A stretch of 64,000 bases of DNA from positions 1 through 64,000 of the forward strand of contig NZ_JAYGIG010000118.1 of NCBI RefSeq assembly GCF_034932105.1, given 5' to 3'. Under the pieces are notes generated by a model. It ran no database searches. It was not told where the DNA came from and worked only from the letters and a program-made list of their open reading frames with translations. This DNA comes from Leptothoe sp034932105. GTDB taxonomy: Bacteria > Cyanobacteriota > Cyanobacteriia > Phormidesmidales > Phormidesmidaceae. A program made the position numbers and the translations under genes. This document shows, piece by piece, positions 48,468-58,500 of this stretch; positions within the stretch are counted from its first letter, which is position 1; every line of letters begins with the position of its first letter.

Positions 48468-48947
48468 TCAAATCATGTCGGCTTGCACAGTTTGACAAGT
48501 CTTTAGAACATTCTGATCGACATCGGACAGAGTGCTAATGGGGGTAAATCCCTCAATATTAAACTCAGCCGCCGGACCAGCGGTGAAGGTAGAATCTGCG
48601 GGTAAAGAGTAGGGATGGCTAGTCTGCTCATAGCTATCTACCACCATGAGGTCTAGGCCAGTAGCTGAAATGTTGCCACTGAAACAATCAAACGAAGAAC
48701 TTGGCATGTAGAACCCACCGACGGCTCGGTTACCCGTCACTTCGAACACCATATAGACTGAGCCAGGTTGAGCGGCCACTGCCTGCTGTCCGTATAGGTA
48801 GATCCCATCTAAAAGGGGTGTACTACTGGCTACGGAATCAGCAACAGCCGTCAGGGGAGCTAAGCTACTCAGCAATGTAGCACTGAGCAAAACGAGTGCA
48901 GACTTGATGAACTTCGGGCAGCGGGAGCGGAGTGACAGATTAGCCAT
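48468..48947 (-). CDS. Secreted protein of unknown function
   Basis: This 159-residue protein has a classic signal peptide: a basic start, the hydrophobic core F-I-K-S-A-L-V-L-L-S-A-T-L-L-S-S-L-A, and A-V-A-D cleavage near residue 36. The mature part is about 120 residues, beta-rich in appearance, with two Cys (F-D-C-F and L-K-T-C) that could form a disulfide. No domain is recognised. It is divergent from the COG3044 ATPase gene. Confidence 0.7.
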   Translation of the reverse strand: MANLSLRSRCPKFIKSALVLLSATLLSSLAPLTAVADSVASSTPLLDGIYLYGQQAVAAQPGSVYMVFEVTGNRAVGGFYMPSSSFDCFSGNISATGLDLMVVDSYEQTSHPYSLPADSTFTAGPAAEFNIEGFTPISTLSDVDQNVLKTCQTVQADMI

Positions 48948-49167
48948 GGGTTACGTGGTTACACCTCTATACGCTTAGTATTCATGAAGAGCCGATTTAT
49001 CTAAGTGATACCCCTAGGCCTAGCTGATGACGTTCAGCACAGGCCCCTGTGATCGCTGTCACAACTGCTTGTATTGCTGGCATTGCAGCACTTATACAGA
49101 CTTGGGTGAGCCGGAAAAATCGGCTTTCACCATAAAATCATGATTGCTTTGAGACCACACCTCACCC

Positions 49168-50880
49168 ATGACGTCACCAACTTCCCTGACGCAAGACTTT
49201 CTGTCACAACAATTAGAAAAGTTGGATGGCCGCAGCTACTCTGCCTACAAAGGTTTGAAGGGGAACTACGCTTTTGCTGATTTCACCCTCACCTTGGCCC
49301 ACATTCAAGGGGACCCCTTTGCTGCCCCCAGCCGGGTCAGTATTTTTGTCAGCCATCGCCACAGTCAGTGGCCCCAGGATTATTGGCATACCCCGACTCG
49401 GCGTATCGTGCTAGCAGATTTTCTGCATCGGCAAATTATTCATACCATCCCGCAGGTTGAACAAAATCGAGGCTCCGGTAAAAGTGGTCGACTGATCATG
49501 GCCTCCACCAGTCAGGTTATCTTGGCCCGCACAGCTGTTCAGGTCACATTGGCAGGCATTGAGCTGCGGCTGGGGGTGGGTTTGCCTGCCTTTGGACGAC
49601 GTATCGCCGGTCAGGCAGCACGGCAGTTGCTGACGGAGGACTTACCCCAGTTGGTAACCACCACCCTGCACTATCAGCCAGCATGGCAGTCGGCGGTGGA
49701 ACAGCACATGGCCACCGTGGAAGATGCCAACGCCCTCAGGGCACAACTCTCTGAGCACAACCTGGTGGCCTTCATTGCCAATGGCTCAAGGTTGCCTCGC
49801 CGTAGCGGTGTCGATTCCCAGCCATTACCAACGGCTGTTCCCTTCAATGCACCCAGTTCTTTAGAGGTAACCCTACGAGCACCCCACGCTGGCCCCATCA
49901 CCGGCCTGGGAATTCCCACCGGGGTCACCCTGATTGTTGGTGGTGGCTACCATGGCAAATCAACGGTACTCAAAGCTATTGCCCATGGTACCTACAATCA
50001 CATTCCCGGCGATGGTCGAGAACAGGTGGTGGCCGATGGGGCCACGGTGAAGATCCGAGCGGAGGATGGTCGCAGTGTGACGGGGGTGGATATTTCTCCC
50101 TTTATCGATCGGTTGCCCCAGGGCCTGTCGACCCAGGCGTTTTGCACCACCAATGCCAGTGGTAGTACGTCCCAGGCGGCCAATATTTTAGAGGCCATCG
50201 AGGCGGGGGCCAAGGTGCTGCTGATTGATGAGGATACGGCGGCGACAAATTTGATGATTCGCGATCGCAACATGCAAGCCCTGATCGCCAAAGCTAAAGA
50301 ACCCATCACCCCATTTATCGACAAAGTCCGACAGCTCTATAGTGATCACGGCATTTCTACGGTCTTAGTCATGGGCGGCAGCGGCGACTATTTCGAAGTC
50401 GCGGATCAGGTAATTGCCCTAGATAATTACCTGGCCCATGACGTCACTGCCCAAGCCCAAGCCATTGCCGCCCAAAATCCCAGTGAACGTCAAGGAGAAG
50501 GGGGACAACATTTCGGCACCATCACCCAGCGTCGGATCCAATTGCCCCCATTTGACACCGGTCGTAAACCCGCCAAAGTCAAAACCCAGCGGCTCACCAC
50601 CCTGACCCTCGGCTCAGAAGATATTGATCTCCGAGGCATCGAGCAACTCATAGAACAGAACCAGGTTAGGGCAATTGCCCATGCCATTCTCACCTGGCAA
50701 CAACAAAATCGGACCCACTCCCTAAAAAATCTCCTAGACGACATCATGACCTGGGTGGAGAAACAGGACTTTGATGCCCTCACCCCCTATCCCATGGCTG
50801 ACCTCAGTGAATTCCGTCGCCATGAATTAGCCGCCATTATCAATCGGTTGAGAAGTCTCAGGGTAATTTCGGAGCGGTAA
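49168..50880 (+). CDS. Predicted ATPase of the ABC class (COG3044)
   Basis: This 570-residue soluble protein has Walker A G-G-G-Y-H-G-K-S-T near residue 258 and Walker B V-L-L-I-D-E-D-T-A-A near 350, with the G-I-P-T-G-V-T-L-I-V and H-I-P-G-D-G-R-E segments typical of this uncharacterised family. There are no membrane segments, so it is not a transporter subunit. An A-N-I-L-E-A-I-E-A-G-A stretch precedes Walker B. The family has no established function. Confidence 0.85.
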   Translation: MTSPTSLTQDFLSQQLEKLDGRSYSAYKGLKGNYAFADFTLTLAHIQGDPFAAPSRVSIFVSHRHSQWPQDYWHTPTRRIVLADFLHRQIIHTIPQVEQNRGSGKSGRLIMASTSQVILARTAVQVTLAGIELRLGVGLPAFGRRIAGQAARQLLTEDLPQLVTTTLHYQPAWQSAVEQHMATVEDANALRAQLSEHNLVAFIANGSRLPRRSGVDSQPLPTAVPFNAPSSLEVTLRAPHAGPITGLGIPTGVTLIVGGGYHGKSTVLKAIAHGTYNHIPGDGREQVVADGATVKIRAEDGRSVTGVDISPFIDRLPQGLSTQAFCTTNASGSTSQAANILEAIEAGAKVLLIDEDTAATNLMIRDRNMQALIAKAKEPITPFIDKVRQLYSDHGISTVLVMGGSGDYFEVADQVIALDNYLAHDVTAQAQAIAAQNPSERQGEGGQHFGTITQRRIQLPPFDTGRKPAKVKTQRLTTLTLGSEDIDLRGIEQLIEQNQVRAIAHAILTWQQQNRTHSLKNLLDDIMTWVEKQDFDALTPYPMADLSEFRRHELAAIINRLRSLRVISER

Positions 50881-51038
50881 CACAACTACCTTGGTAAAAT
50901 TACCCAGATTAAACCCTTAGCATCGCCATGGTTGAACTTTGGGTGAATTCTGATGGTCAACGATAGTCAGTTAATTCAGGAGGGCACATTGAACTGACGA
51001 CACACGTGCCTTTTTATACCTATATTAATCTTCGGCCC

Positions 51039-51200
51039 ATGGAACACCCTCAAGAACCCAATCTCGAACAACCCCGGATTAAATGGTCCTGGTTCACCCT
51101 CAGCTGCGTCAGCCTAATGGTTGGCTTTTTATACCTAGCCGTTGTGGATATTGCCGGTCCAGTTCAGCTCACTCAAAATTCAACCGAGCAGCAACCCTAG
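51039..51200 (+). CDS. Small single-pass membrane protein, unknown
   Basis: This 53-residue product has a polar, Pro/Gln-rich N-terminus, one strong membrane helix (about residues 17-40, W-F-T-L-S-C-V-S-L-M-V-G-F) and a short polar tail. The ATG at 51039 is chosen; the frame is open to a GTG at 51006. The only AGGAGG-like sequence (50979) is too far upstream for either start, which lowers confidence. Confidence 0.4.
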   Translation: MEHPQEPNLEQPRIKWSWFTLSCVSLMVGFLYLAVVDIAGPVQLTQNSTEQQP

Positions 51201-51312
51201 GGGCAAATTTTGCAGTTGCTGATTTAGCCGATGTCGGTCTATCAGACATGCTATATACCGACATCTGGTAAATGAAATCATCCCGAGGATCAGCAACGCC
51301 ACGGTTTATGTC

Positions 51313-52218
51313 TCACTCCAAAAAGCGGGTTAGGGTAGCACTGTAGGTCTGATAAGGTTTTACCCCGGTCAGGGTCTCCACCAGTTCTCCCCCCTTAAAG
51401 AACATCACGGCTGGCATTCCCTTCAGTCCAAACCGTTTAGGCACCTGCTGATTCGCATCAAAGTCGATCTTCATCACATTTACCTTTTCTCTGTAGGCTT
51501 CTGCCAGCTGATCGATCAAGGGGGTTACTAGCTTGCAAGAGCCACACCAAGACGCCATACAATCCACTACCAGCAGCGATTCTTTTGCCAATAGGGAATC
51601 CAATTCTGATTCATTCTGAATAAAGCGAGCCGCCCCTGTTTCCTCCTGTTGGCCTAACGCCGCCAGGGCATAGTTCACTTCAGCCGCAGATTGATTGCCG
51701 TTAACCATGGTTAACTGATCCCGCTGCTGATAATAATCAATTAAAGGGGCCACCTCTTCCCGATAGAGGGTTAAACGCTGACGCATGGCGGAAATAGGTT
51801 CGTCTTGGCCATGCTCAGCCACCAGACGTTTAATCAATAATCCCGTCAGGGACTTAAGATAAGCCACCTGAGCCGCCGGCTGGCCCACCGCCAACAACCA
51901 CTGATCAAGGGCCTGCGCTTGGTTCAGGGTGCGAGGAAATCCCTCCAACACATACCCATTCAGCATCACGTCCGGTTGCTCCAACCGTCTCCGCAGCAGC
52001 TTCATCACTAACTCATCGGGCACCAACGCTTCGGCGTCTACTTCGGCGTCTACATAGGGGCGCGCCTCTAGACCTATGACAGATTCCTCAGCAATGGCTT
52101 TACGGATAAGCTGCCCCATGGACACATGGGGGACATGCCAGGATTGGGATAGTGCGATCGCATGATCCTTAATTCCTATACCCGGAGGGCCCAAAAGGAT
52201 AAGCTGCTTAGATTTCAT
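51313..52218 (-). CDS. Adenylate kinase-like / thioredoxin fusion protein
   Basis: This 301-residue protein has two parts. Residues 1-190 resemble adenylate kinase (L-I-L-L-G-P-P-G-I-G, Y-V-L-E-G-F-P-R-T, L-T-L-Y-R-E-E-V-A-P-L-I-D-Y-Y). However, the P-loop is G-I-G-I-K-D instead of G-x-G-K-G-T, and the LID arginine/aspartate motif is missing, so nucleotide kinase activity is doubtful. Residues 196-301 are a complete thioredoxin domain with W-C-G-S-C-K at 224-229 and the cis-Pro segment G-M-P-A-V. The two halves are in one uninterrupted frame. It may be a redox protein with a nucleotide-sensing domain. It is divergent from gluconokinase. Confidence 0.8.
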   Translation of the reverse strand: MKSKQLILLGPPGIGIKDHAIALSQSWHVPHVSMGQLIRKAIAEESVIGLEARPYVDAEVDAEALVPDELVMKLLRRRLEQPDVMLNGYVLEGFPRTLNQAQALDQWLLAVGQPAAQVAYLKSLTGLLIKRLVAEHGQDEPISAMRQRLTLYREEVAPLIDYYQQRDQLTMVNGNQSAAEVNYALAALGQQEETGAARFIQNESELDSLLAKESLLVVDCMASWCGSCKLVTPLIDQLAEAYREKVNVMKIDFDANQQVPKRFGLKGMPAVMFFKGGELVETLTGVKPYQTYSATLTRFLE

Positions 52219-52557
52219 GGCATAAAAATCCTATAACCATAACGCCATAGGCAGAATTTACGCAGTCATACAATGGACTGCACCTACAGTTGGTCATTAT
52301 GTTTCACCGGCCCAATCTGCCGTCATTTCTATGCAGATTCTTTTAGATTTGGAGCGTTTTCCGTCTCATCCAGGGACAAGGCAAAAGCGTGAACCATGTT
52401 GGAGGCTAACCTCCCTTGGGCAATTGCCAGAATTCTAATCTATCTCCCTGTCTCTTCCCACCTCCCGGCTCCATTCCTTCCTGGTATCGTAATGCTGGGC
52501 CAATTTATGGCTGGGCCATAAGTTGGCTGGGCCACTTAGTATTAAGGAGACCGTCGA
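52219..52557. other. Divergent promoter region between the fusion gene and gntK
   Basis: 339 bases without a gene. The right end carries three direct repeats (separate entry) and an AAGGAG Shine-Dalgarno sequence at 52544-52549 for gntK. Elsewhere I see only unstructured sequence. Confidence 0.6.
52494..52534 (+). repeat. Three GCTGGGCCA repeats at exact 16-base spacing upstream of gntK
   Basis: GCTGGGCCA occurs at 52494-52502, 52510-52518 and 52526-52534. The units are otherwise different in their spacers, so the conserved 9-mer looks like a binding site repeated about every turn and a half of the helix, in the promoter or leader of gntK. Confidence 0.75.
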
Positions 52558-53109
52558 ATGAGTAACTGCCCGCTAGTATGGGTCATTATGGGTGTGTCCG
52601 GCTCAGGGAAAACAGTGGTCGGACGCCTGCTAGCTGAGCGGTTAGAGAGTGACTTTTTAGAGGGCGATCGGCGACATTCTGGGTCCAATCTTCTCAAAAT
52701 GAAGGCTCAGACACCTCTACAGGATGCCGATCGGCACCAATGGCTGATAGAGATAGAGGATGACATGGGCCGGGCCATTGCTAAAAATCGGGAGACGGTG
52801 CTGACCTGTTCTGCCCTAAAAGCATCTTATCGACAACAACTCAACTCTTTGGCCCGGGTTCAACTGGTGTGGCTCAATGTGCCGAGGCCAGATCTGGAGT
52901 GCAGGCTGCGGCGACGGTCGAATCATTATATGAAGCCAGAAATGTTGGATAGTCAATTGGCAGCCTTTGAACCTATCGGCCCCGAAGAGAATGTGATTAC
53001 CCTGGATGGGCGGTTGCTGCCCGCTAAGATTGTGGATGAGTTACTGAATCAGGCCACTTGGCTATATCCAGATTTAGAAAAAACCTGGTGGCAACGGTTG
53101 GCGATATGA
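52558..53109 (+). CDS. gntK: Gluconokinase
   Basis: This 183-residue P-loop kinase phosphorylates D-gluconate to 6-phosphogluconate, feeding the oxidative pentose phosphate and Entner-Doudoroff routes. Seen: M-G-V-S-G-S-G-K-T, the F-L-E-G-D segment, L-T-C-S-A-L-K-A-S-Y-R-Q and the late M-L-D-S-Q-L-A-A-F-E-P motif, all hallmarks of thermoresistant GntK. A good Shine-Dalgarno sequence lies eight bases before the ATG. It converges on pglZ. Confidence 0.9.
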   Translation: MSNCPLVWVIMGVSGSGKTVVGRLLAERLESDFLEGDRRHSGSNLLKMKAQTPLQDADRHQWLIEIEDDMGRAIAKNRETVLTCSALKASYRQQLNSLARVQLVWLNVPRPDLECRLRRRSNHYMKPEMLDSQLAAFEPIGPEENVITLDGRLLPAKIVDELLNQATWLYPDLEKTWWQRLAI

Positions 53110-53128
53110 AATCCTGGCTGATGCCAGC

Positions 53129-55543
53129 CTAATCCCTAGGGGTTGTGCCTGCGTAGCTAAAGAGCGGTCCAAAATCAGATTGAGTAGTAGCTGGTGGATC
53201 TGGTGTTGGAGTATCAATAGCTTCGGGGGCGATTTCAGGGGGCTTGGGTAATTGCAGTTCCCACCATGGGGGAGTCGGTAACTCAGTCTGCTTCCAGTTT
53301 TTGGGTATATGGCCAGACGGAGCGAGGATGGCAATGGGGACCACCATTTCCTGGGGGTTAATGCCTCCGTGATAGCCATACTTTTTGCTTTTGGAATAAC
53401 GGATGTTTTCAGTCCAGGGGGCAATGATGGACTGGCCTTCTGGGGCAATAACTCGTGCACCAGTCATTTTCAGTTCGTTATCCTTGGGTTTACCCTGATC
53501 AACTCGCCAGCGCTCTCCTCCTTTGGCTCCTTTGGGAATGTCTTGGTAAGAATTGTTGTAGTGCAAGACATGACCGTGGTCGCTGGTTAAGACGATCAGT
53601 CGGTTGGCACTGTTGGCTGCTTGCAGAATGGTTTGGAGGATCTTGATGCGATCGCAACTCCACACAATGTCCACCTGATCGGCTTTGCTCAATAGATCGT
53701 CCACGGCATTAATGACTAGCCCTACTACTTGATGTTTCTTATTAGAGAGGGTTTCATACAGATCATTGGAAATATCTGGGGGATCGTCAGATAGTAAAGA
53801 GTCCTTATGAAACAGGACTGGTGGATTGCGTTTGGCGAACTTAACTAGAGCCGGGTGCTGCCTAAATCCCTTTTTCTCCTCGGGTTTTAGGCCTTTGGTG
53901 AGCTGACCACATAACAGACTCGCCCTAGAAACACTAGTTTCTGAGGGAATGGCGGCTAATCCAGGTTGCAGCGGAGATGATTGTTCTTTAGGGCAAACTA
54001 ACTGCCAGGCTTGTTGTTGGGTAATGTGGGACAGAAGCTCATTGCTGACGGCCATGCTCATCCCATCCATAACAATGACTAAGACAGGATGGTTAGTGGC
54101 TAAGGGAGCAACGACAGTATCGAGAATATCTTCAACGGGCAAAATGGATTTTCGAGTGGAGCCCACCGCTGTCCAATTTTGGAGCAAATTGGCAAATTCC
54201 TGGGCCTGTTTTTCGCGACAGTGGGTGACTGTCTCAAATAGTTTGCCGTAGGCTTTGGCTAGATCCCTGTGGGGGTCTGCGACGGGTAGCATCAGTCTGG
54301 CCCAGTCGAGGAAGCTACCGGTTGTGGTGTGATGTGCGATCGCATCTTCAAGAGACTTTGGTGGGGATTTTGCTTTCGTGCTGGTATCGGTCACAAGCCA
54401 CTGGGCTAACCGCATGGCCATATCCAAACGCTGCAGGCGGCGGTTGGGTTTATTAGCCTGGTGGTGTTGCTGAACGATTCGATAGGTTTCCAGCAGGTTG
54501 TCGAGGGTGGCCTGGGTGGGTTGTTGCACGTGGGTAATCAGATGCCGACTCAGGGTAGTGAGTATTTGGTTGAACCCTTGCTCTGAAAAGGGGCTGAGAT
54601 AGGCAAGTTCTTTGGCCCCGATTTCAGCCAGAATGGTATCGCTACGATGGATCAGAGCATATTGTTGTCGATCGGGCAGTTGTTTTAATGTCTGCTTTGC
54701 AGCTTTACTCCAGCTCTGCATCATGGCAGGTTCGGGACTATCACCTGCGAGAAAGCGTTCTTCTAGCTTGCCAATGGCCTTATCTAGATTGGCTTCAGGA
54801 TGGTACACCACTGCTGCGACCAGCCCCAGGGGTAGGGCATCGGGCTGTTGAGCATGGTCAACACATTTCAAAATTGGTTTAACCGTAGGACCGGCCAGGT
54901 TAGTGAGCCAATCGCCGACGGCGGTTTTGATTTCGTCAGACAGGGTTTGGTAGTGTTCGGTATGATCTGCGTCCGTAGACCAGTGGAGGATGGCTACCAG
55001 ATCTGGGTAGTTGGCTGTGAGCTGGATGCTATGGCCTAGTAACAAGGGCCACACCACTTCTGCATCTAGAAAACCACCCATGGCGGGGGAATATCGGTTA
55101 GCGGGCATCCAGTCCATTAATATACCGGGCATCCAGCGATGCTCCATCAGTCGGGGGTCAATATTGGTAGCCCGAAAGAGGGATTTGATAATTTGCCAGG
55201 GGTCAATTTTAAATAAGCGCCGTTTGGCCAGACGGATCAGAATGTCCTCCGCTAGGTCGCTTTCGTCTAAGGCGGTAACGATGACGTGAATGGCGGCTTG
55301 GGCAATATCAGCCTGTAAGGCCAAGCGAATGGCCAGAGGGGAATCGCACTGGTCAATCAGGTACTCTTGGTCTCCATCAACCTGGTGCCGCTCGCCACTC
55401 CAGCGCCCCTGGGCGTGGATACCAATGGTCTGACACGACTCCTTAGATTGACTAAGGACAGCCGCAACCTGGGCCTTGATTTGACTAAATGTAGGGGCGG
55501 CTATCACTCGTTTAAAGGGACTCCTTTGCGTTTGTTTCCACAA
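53129..55543 (-). CDS. pglZ: BREX phage-defence protein PglZ
   Basis: This 804-residue protein is of the PglZ family, an alkaline-phosphatase-fold component of BREX defence. The phosphatase-like core sits in the C-terminal half: V-L-V-I-V-M-D-G-M-S, then V-L-T-S-D-H-G-H-V, and Y-H-G-G-I-N-P-Q-E-M-V-V-P. The N-terminal half is helical. Its start overlaps the end of pglY by 32 bases, so it is translated as part of that operon. It is the last gene of the island; the next gene converges and no brxD or brxHI follows. Confidence 0.85.
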   Translation of the reverse strand: MWKQTQRSPFKRVIAAPTFSQIKAQVAAVLSQSKESCQTIGIHAQGRWSGERHQVDGDQEYLIDQCDSPLAIRLALQADIAQAAIHVIVTALDESDLAEDILIRLAKRRLFKIDPWQIIKSLFRATNIDPRLMEHRWMPGILMDWMPANRYSPAMGGFLDAEVVWPLLLGHSIQLTANYPDLVAILHWSTDADHTEHYQTLSDEIKTAVGDWLTNLAGPTVKPILKCVDHAQQPDALPLGLVAAVVYHPEANLDKAIGKLEERFLAGDSPEPAMMQSWSKAAKQTLKQLPDRQQYALIHRSDTILAEIGAKELAYLSPFSEQGFNQILTTLSRHLITHVQQPTQATLDNLLETYRIVQQHHQANKPNRRLQRLDMAMRLAQWLVTDTSTKAKSPPKSLEDAIAHHTTTGSFLDWARLMLPVADPHRDLAKAYGKLFETVTHCREKQAQEFANLLQNWTAVGSTRKSILPVEDILDTVVAPLATNHPVLVIVMDGMSMAVSNELLSHITQQQAWQLVCPKEQSSPLQPGLAAIPSETSVSRASLLCGQLTKGLKPEEKKGFRQHPALVKFAKRNPPVLFHKDSLLSDDPPDISNDLYETLSNKKHQVVGLVINAVDDLLSKADQVDIVWSCDRIKILQTILQAANSANRLIVLTSDHGHVLHYNNSYQDIPKGAKGGERWRVDQGKPKDNELKMTGARVIAPEGQSIIAPWTENIRYSKSKKYGYHGGINPQEMVVPIAILAPSGHIPKNWKQTELPTPPWWELQLPKPPEIAPEAIDTPTPDPPATTQSDFGPLFSYAGTTPRD

Positions 55544-58500
55544 CCCAACTGATGCTCAGGCGAACATTCTCTCCTGTTTTGAGTTCGTTATCCAATTTAT
55601 TCAACAGTTTTTCTGCTTCTGCAACGCTCAGATTTTCCTGAATGCCGTCACGAACTTTTCTTGGGATAGGTGGATTTGGCTCCTTACCTTTTTGTTTGCC
55701 TTTTGGAGAAGTCGGTGGGGCGGGAATGGGGGGGATCGGAGGAGTGGGAGGTATGGGATTCGGAGGCGTAGGAGGTGATGGCTTGGTTAGTAACCTGACA
55801 GCTTGACCTTGGGTCTGTTTGAGCTGCAGGCCTAAGGGCATGACATGTTCATCACTTTGTAGTGCTTGGGTCAGGGCTTCTAACGTGGTTTGGGCTTCGG
55901 TTTGACGCTCATCGGTCAGGTTGGCGATGCCTTCGAAAATATCCCAGCTAGTGCTGTCCAGGGTACCTGTCAGGGGGGTGGCCTTTTTCAGGCATTGGGC
56001 CATGGCGGCTTCGGTGGTGGCTACCTCGGCGTTTGCTAGAGTTTCTATAACGACTGCGGTGGCACTGAGTTGCTCCACCAGGGCCAGGGTAGTGGTGGCG
56101 GTTGTCATGCGATCGCATTCCACGCCTAGTTTCAGCATCTTCAGACCGGTCTGGAGTGCTTGCACATAGCCCTGGCAGTTTTCTAAAGCTGCATTGGCTT
56201 TAGTTTTGACTTTAGATTCCAATTCGGCAACGGTGCTGGCCTTACGCAGATCAACAATGGAAATACCAAATATTTCCTGGGCACGTTCCCTGGCGACTTT
56301 CCACTGGTCTTCGTCAGGTAAAGATTGTGCCTGCAGCTCACAGTCATTAGGTATATTCTTGAGGTCTACAACACTGTCGTCGGCCAGGGTGTTGTAGCGA
56401 AAAAAGCTGCAACCCGTCTGCTCCGCATAGGTAAGGATAATAAGATTTTGCAGTTCCTTGGATAGGCCCATGGGTTTGGGCTGGTCGATCCACTCCCGTA
56501 GCTGTCTCACCTGGGGAGTGCCTCCGGCAGCGGCAACCTTTTTAGTAAAATGTTGTTTCCAATGTTGTCCTAGGACAAAGTGGGTGGCGTCAGCACCCAT
56601 ATCCCCTAGCATCAGCGGATTTGCAATCTGACGTAGGAGACCCCGGAATTTAGATTCCACTTCTTGGCGACCATCCTTAGTTTGGGCAGTCTTAGATGTG
56701 TATTCAAAAACTTTTTTGAGGGTACTAAATTTGCTAGCATCAGTGCCAAAGTCTGGGGCAGCTGGAAACTCATGGACTAGGGCCTGATTGAGCAGATGGA
56801 CCAGGCCACCAGCCAGATTGGCTGAGGTGGGTGGCTGTAGATCAAATTCTGGCTGTAGGGATATGAACTGTTCTTTGAGTTCTAGGCTAGAGTTGGTATC
56901 TAATGCGCCTCGACTGGTGCTAATGCCATAGGCGGCGTCGATATGGCTCAGAACTCGTTGACGCAGTACGCTGCGCTGGTTCTCTAATAGAGATTTTGCA
57001 GTCTGACGATCCTGGGGGGGAAGATGCTGGGCATAGCCTGGGAAACGTTCACCAGTAAGAATATGCTCCAACATCAACAGAATTCCTAGCTCTTTGTTGG
57101 CTTCTTCTCCAAAAAATGAGGGGATCCAGCAAAGGGTTTTAGCACCGTCAGGATGTTTATCTTTAAATTCCTCACACTTGCGACGGTCGTCATTGGGAGA
57201 GAAGGTGGCCTCATCAAATGGATAATCAATCACCAGTTTCCAACGGTTATCCAGATTCTCTAGAGATGCTTCAGACAGTTCTCGGATATTGCCAAAGATA
57301 ACGACACAGGAGCGCTTGGTATTGCGCCAGGTAAATTCGTAGTACTGTTCGAACTCGTCCTCTCCCTGAATTTCTAACTGGGCATAGACCATATCTCGAA
57401 TTAACCGGACGCGATTACCCCGATTATCTTCTCGCTCTGCCTGTTTAAGAATGGCGTCGGTGTCTACCCCAGAGAGTTGGATAGAAATGCTGGGGTTCGA
57501 GAGTTCATCGCCGATGCGAATTTCGCCAATGCTGGCGGCCCAGTCTCGGCAGCGCGTTAATACTATCCGACTTTCATTCCCTGGAATAGGGGATTTAATG
57601 GTGCCGTGGTTCAAACTAGCCAAACGTTCGGCATTTAAGCCCCGTAGGGACTCTACCTCTGGCACCAGAGCCGATAGTAACAGGGTTTTTATCAGGCGAT
57701 CGTTGTCACGAAAGTTTTTCCGTTTTGGGTCATCCAGCGGCAGTTTTTTAAGCTCTTCCCAACGACCATAGTCTTTTTCTAGCTGGGGCAACAGCTTTTG
57801 CTGGTACAGCCGTTTAGCATTGTCAAAATGGATCGCCATTTCGGGGCTAAAGGCTTCGTCGCCATGGGCGACCACATCAAACAAATCGCCCACTGGAATG
57901 ATGTCACCAATGGTGAGGCTATCGCGATGATCCACCAGCAACTGCATCATCACCTTAAGGGCCGTACGTTCCCGCTGGAGAACGCTCGATACAGCAATCA
58001 GGGTTTGCACCAGGGCTGGACTAAAGGGATAGACCTGGCGAAACATTTCCCGGTCCCCAGCGCTGGTGAGCAGGATATTCATCACTGACTCTCGCACCTT
58101 GGTAGCTTGCTCAAAGGCGGCATTGAGTTCATCGCGGGCGGCCTTGGTTTTGCACTTGAGCACCCGCTGCTCGGCAATGGCAGGCAGGTTACGGTCTTCC
58201 AGGGTAATGCGGTGGAAACGGCCTTCCCAATGCTTGAGGGCATCACCAAAGTTAAGTCGTTCTGCCCCAGGGATAGAATCACCAATCAGCTCGCTGAGGT
58301 CCCGCTGGCGGGCGACAAAGCTAATAATAGGAATGGGACGATCCGCTAGCTGCGCTTCTACAAGTTTGGAGAGTTTTTGACCCTCCTGATGAATAAACTT
58401 GAGATCCGTTGCCCGACTGGCTAGCCAGAGAATCAGTTCATCTAAAAAGAGAATTAGGGCATCGTAACCAAGGGCATGGGCATGTTTGCTAATAACCGAC

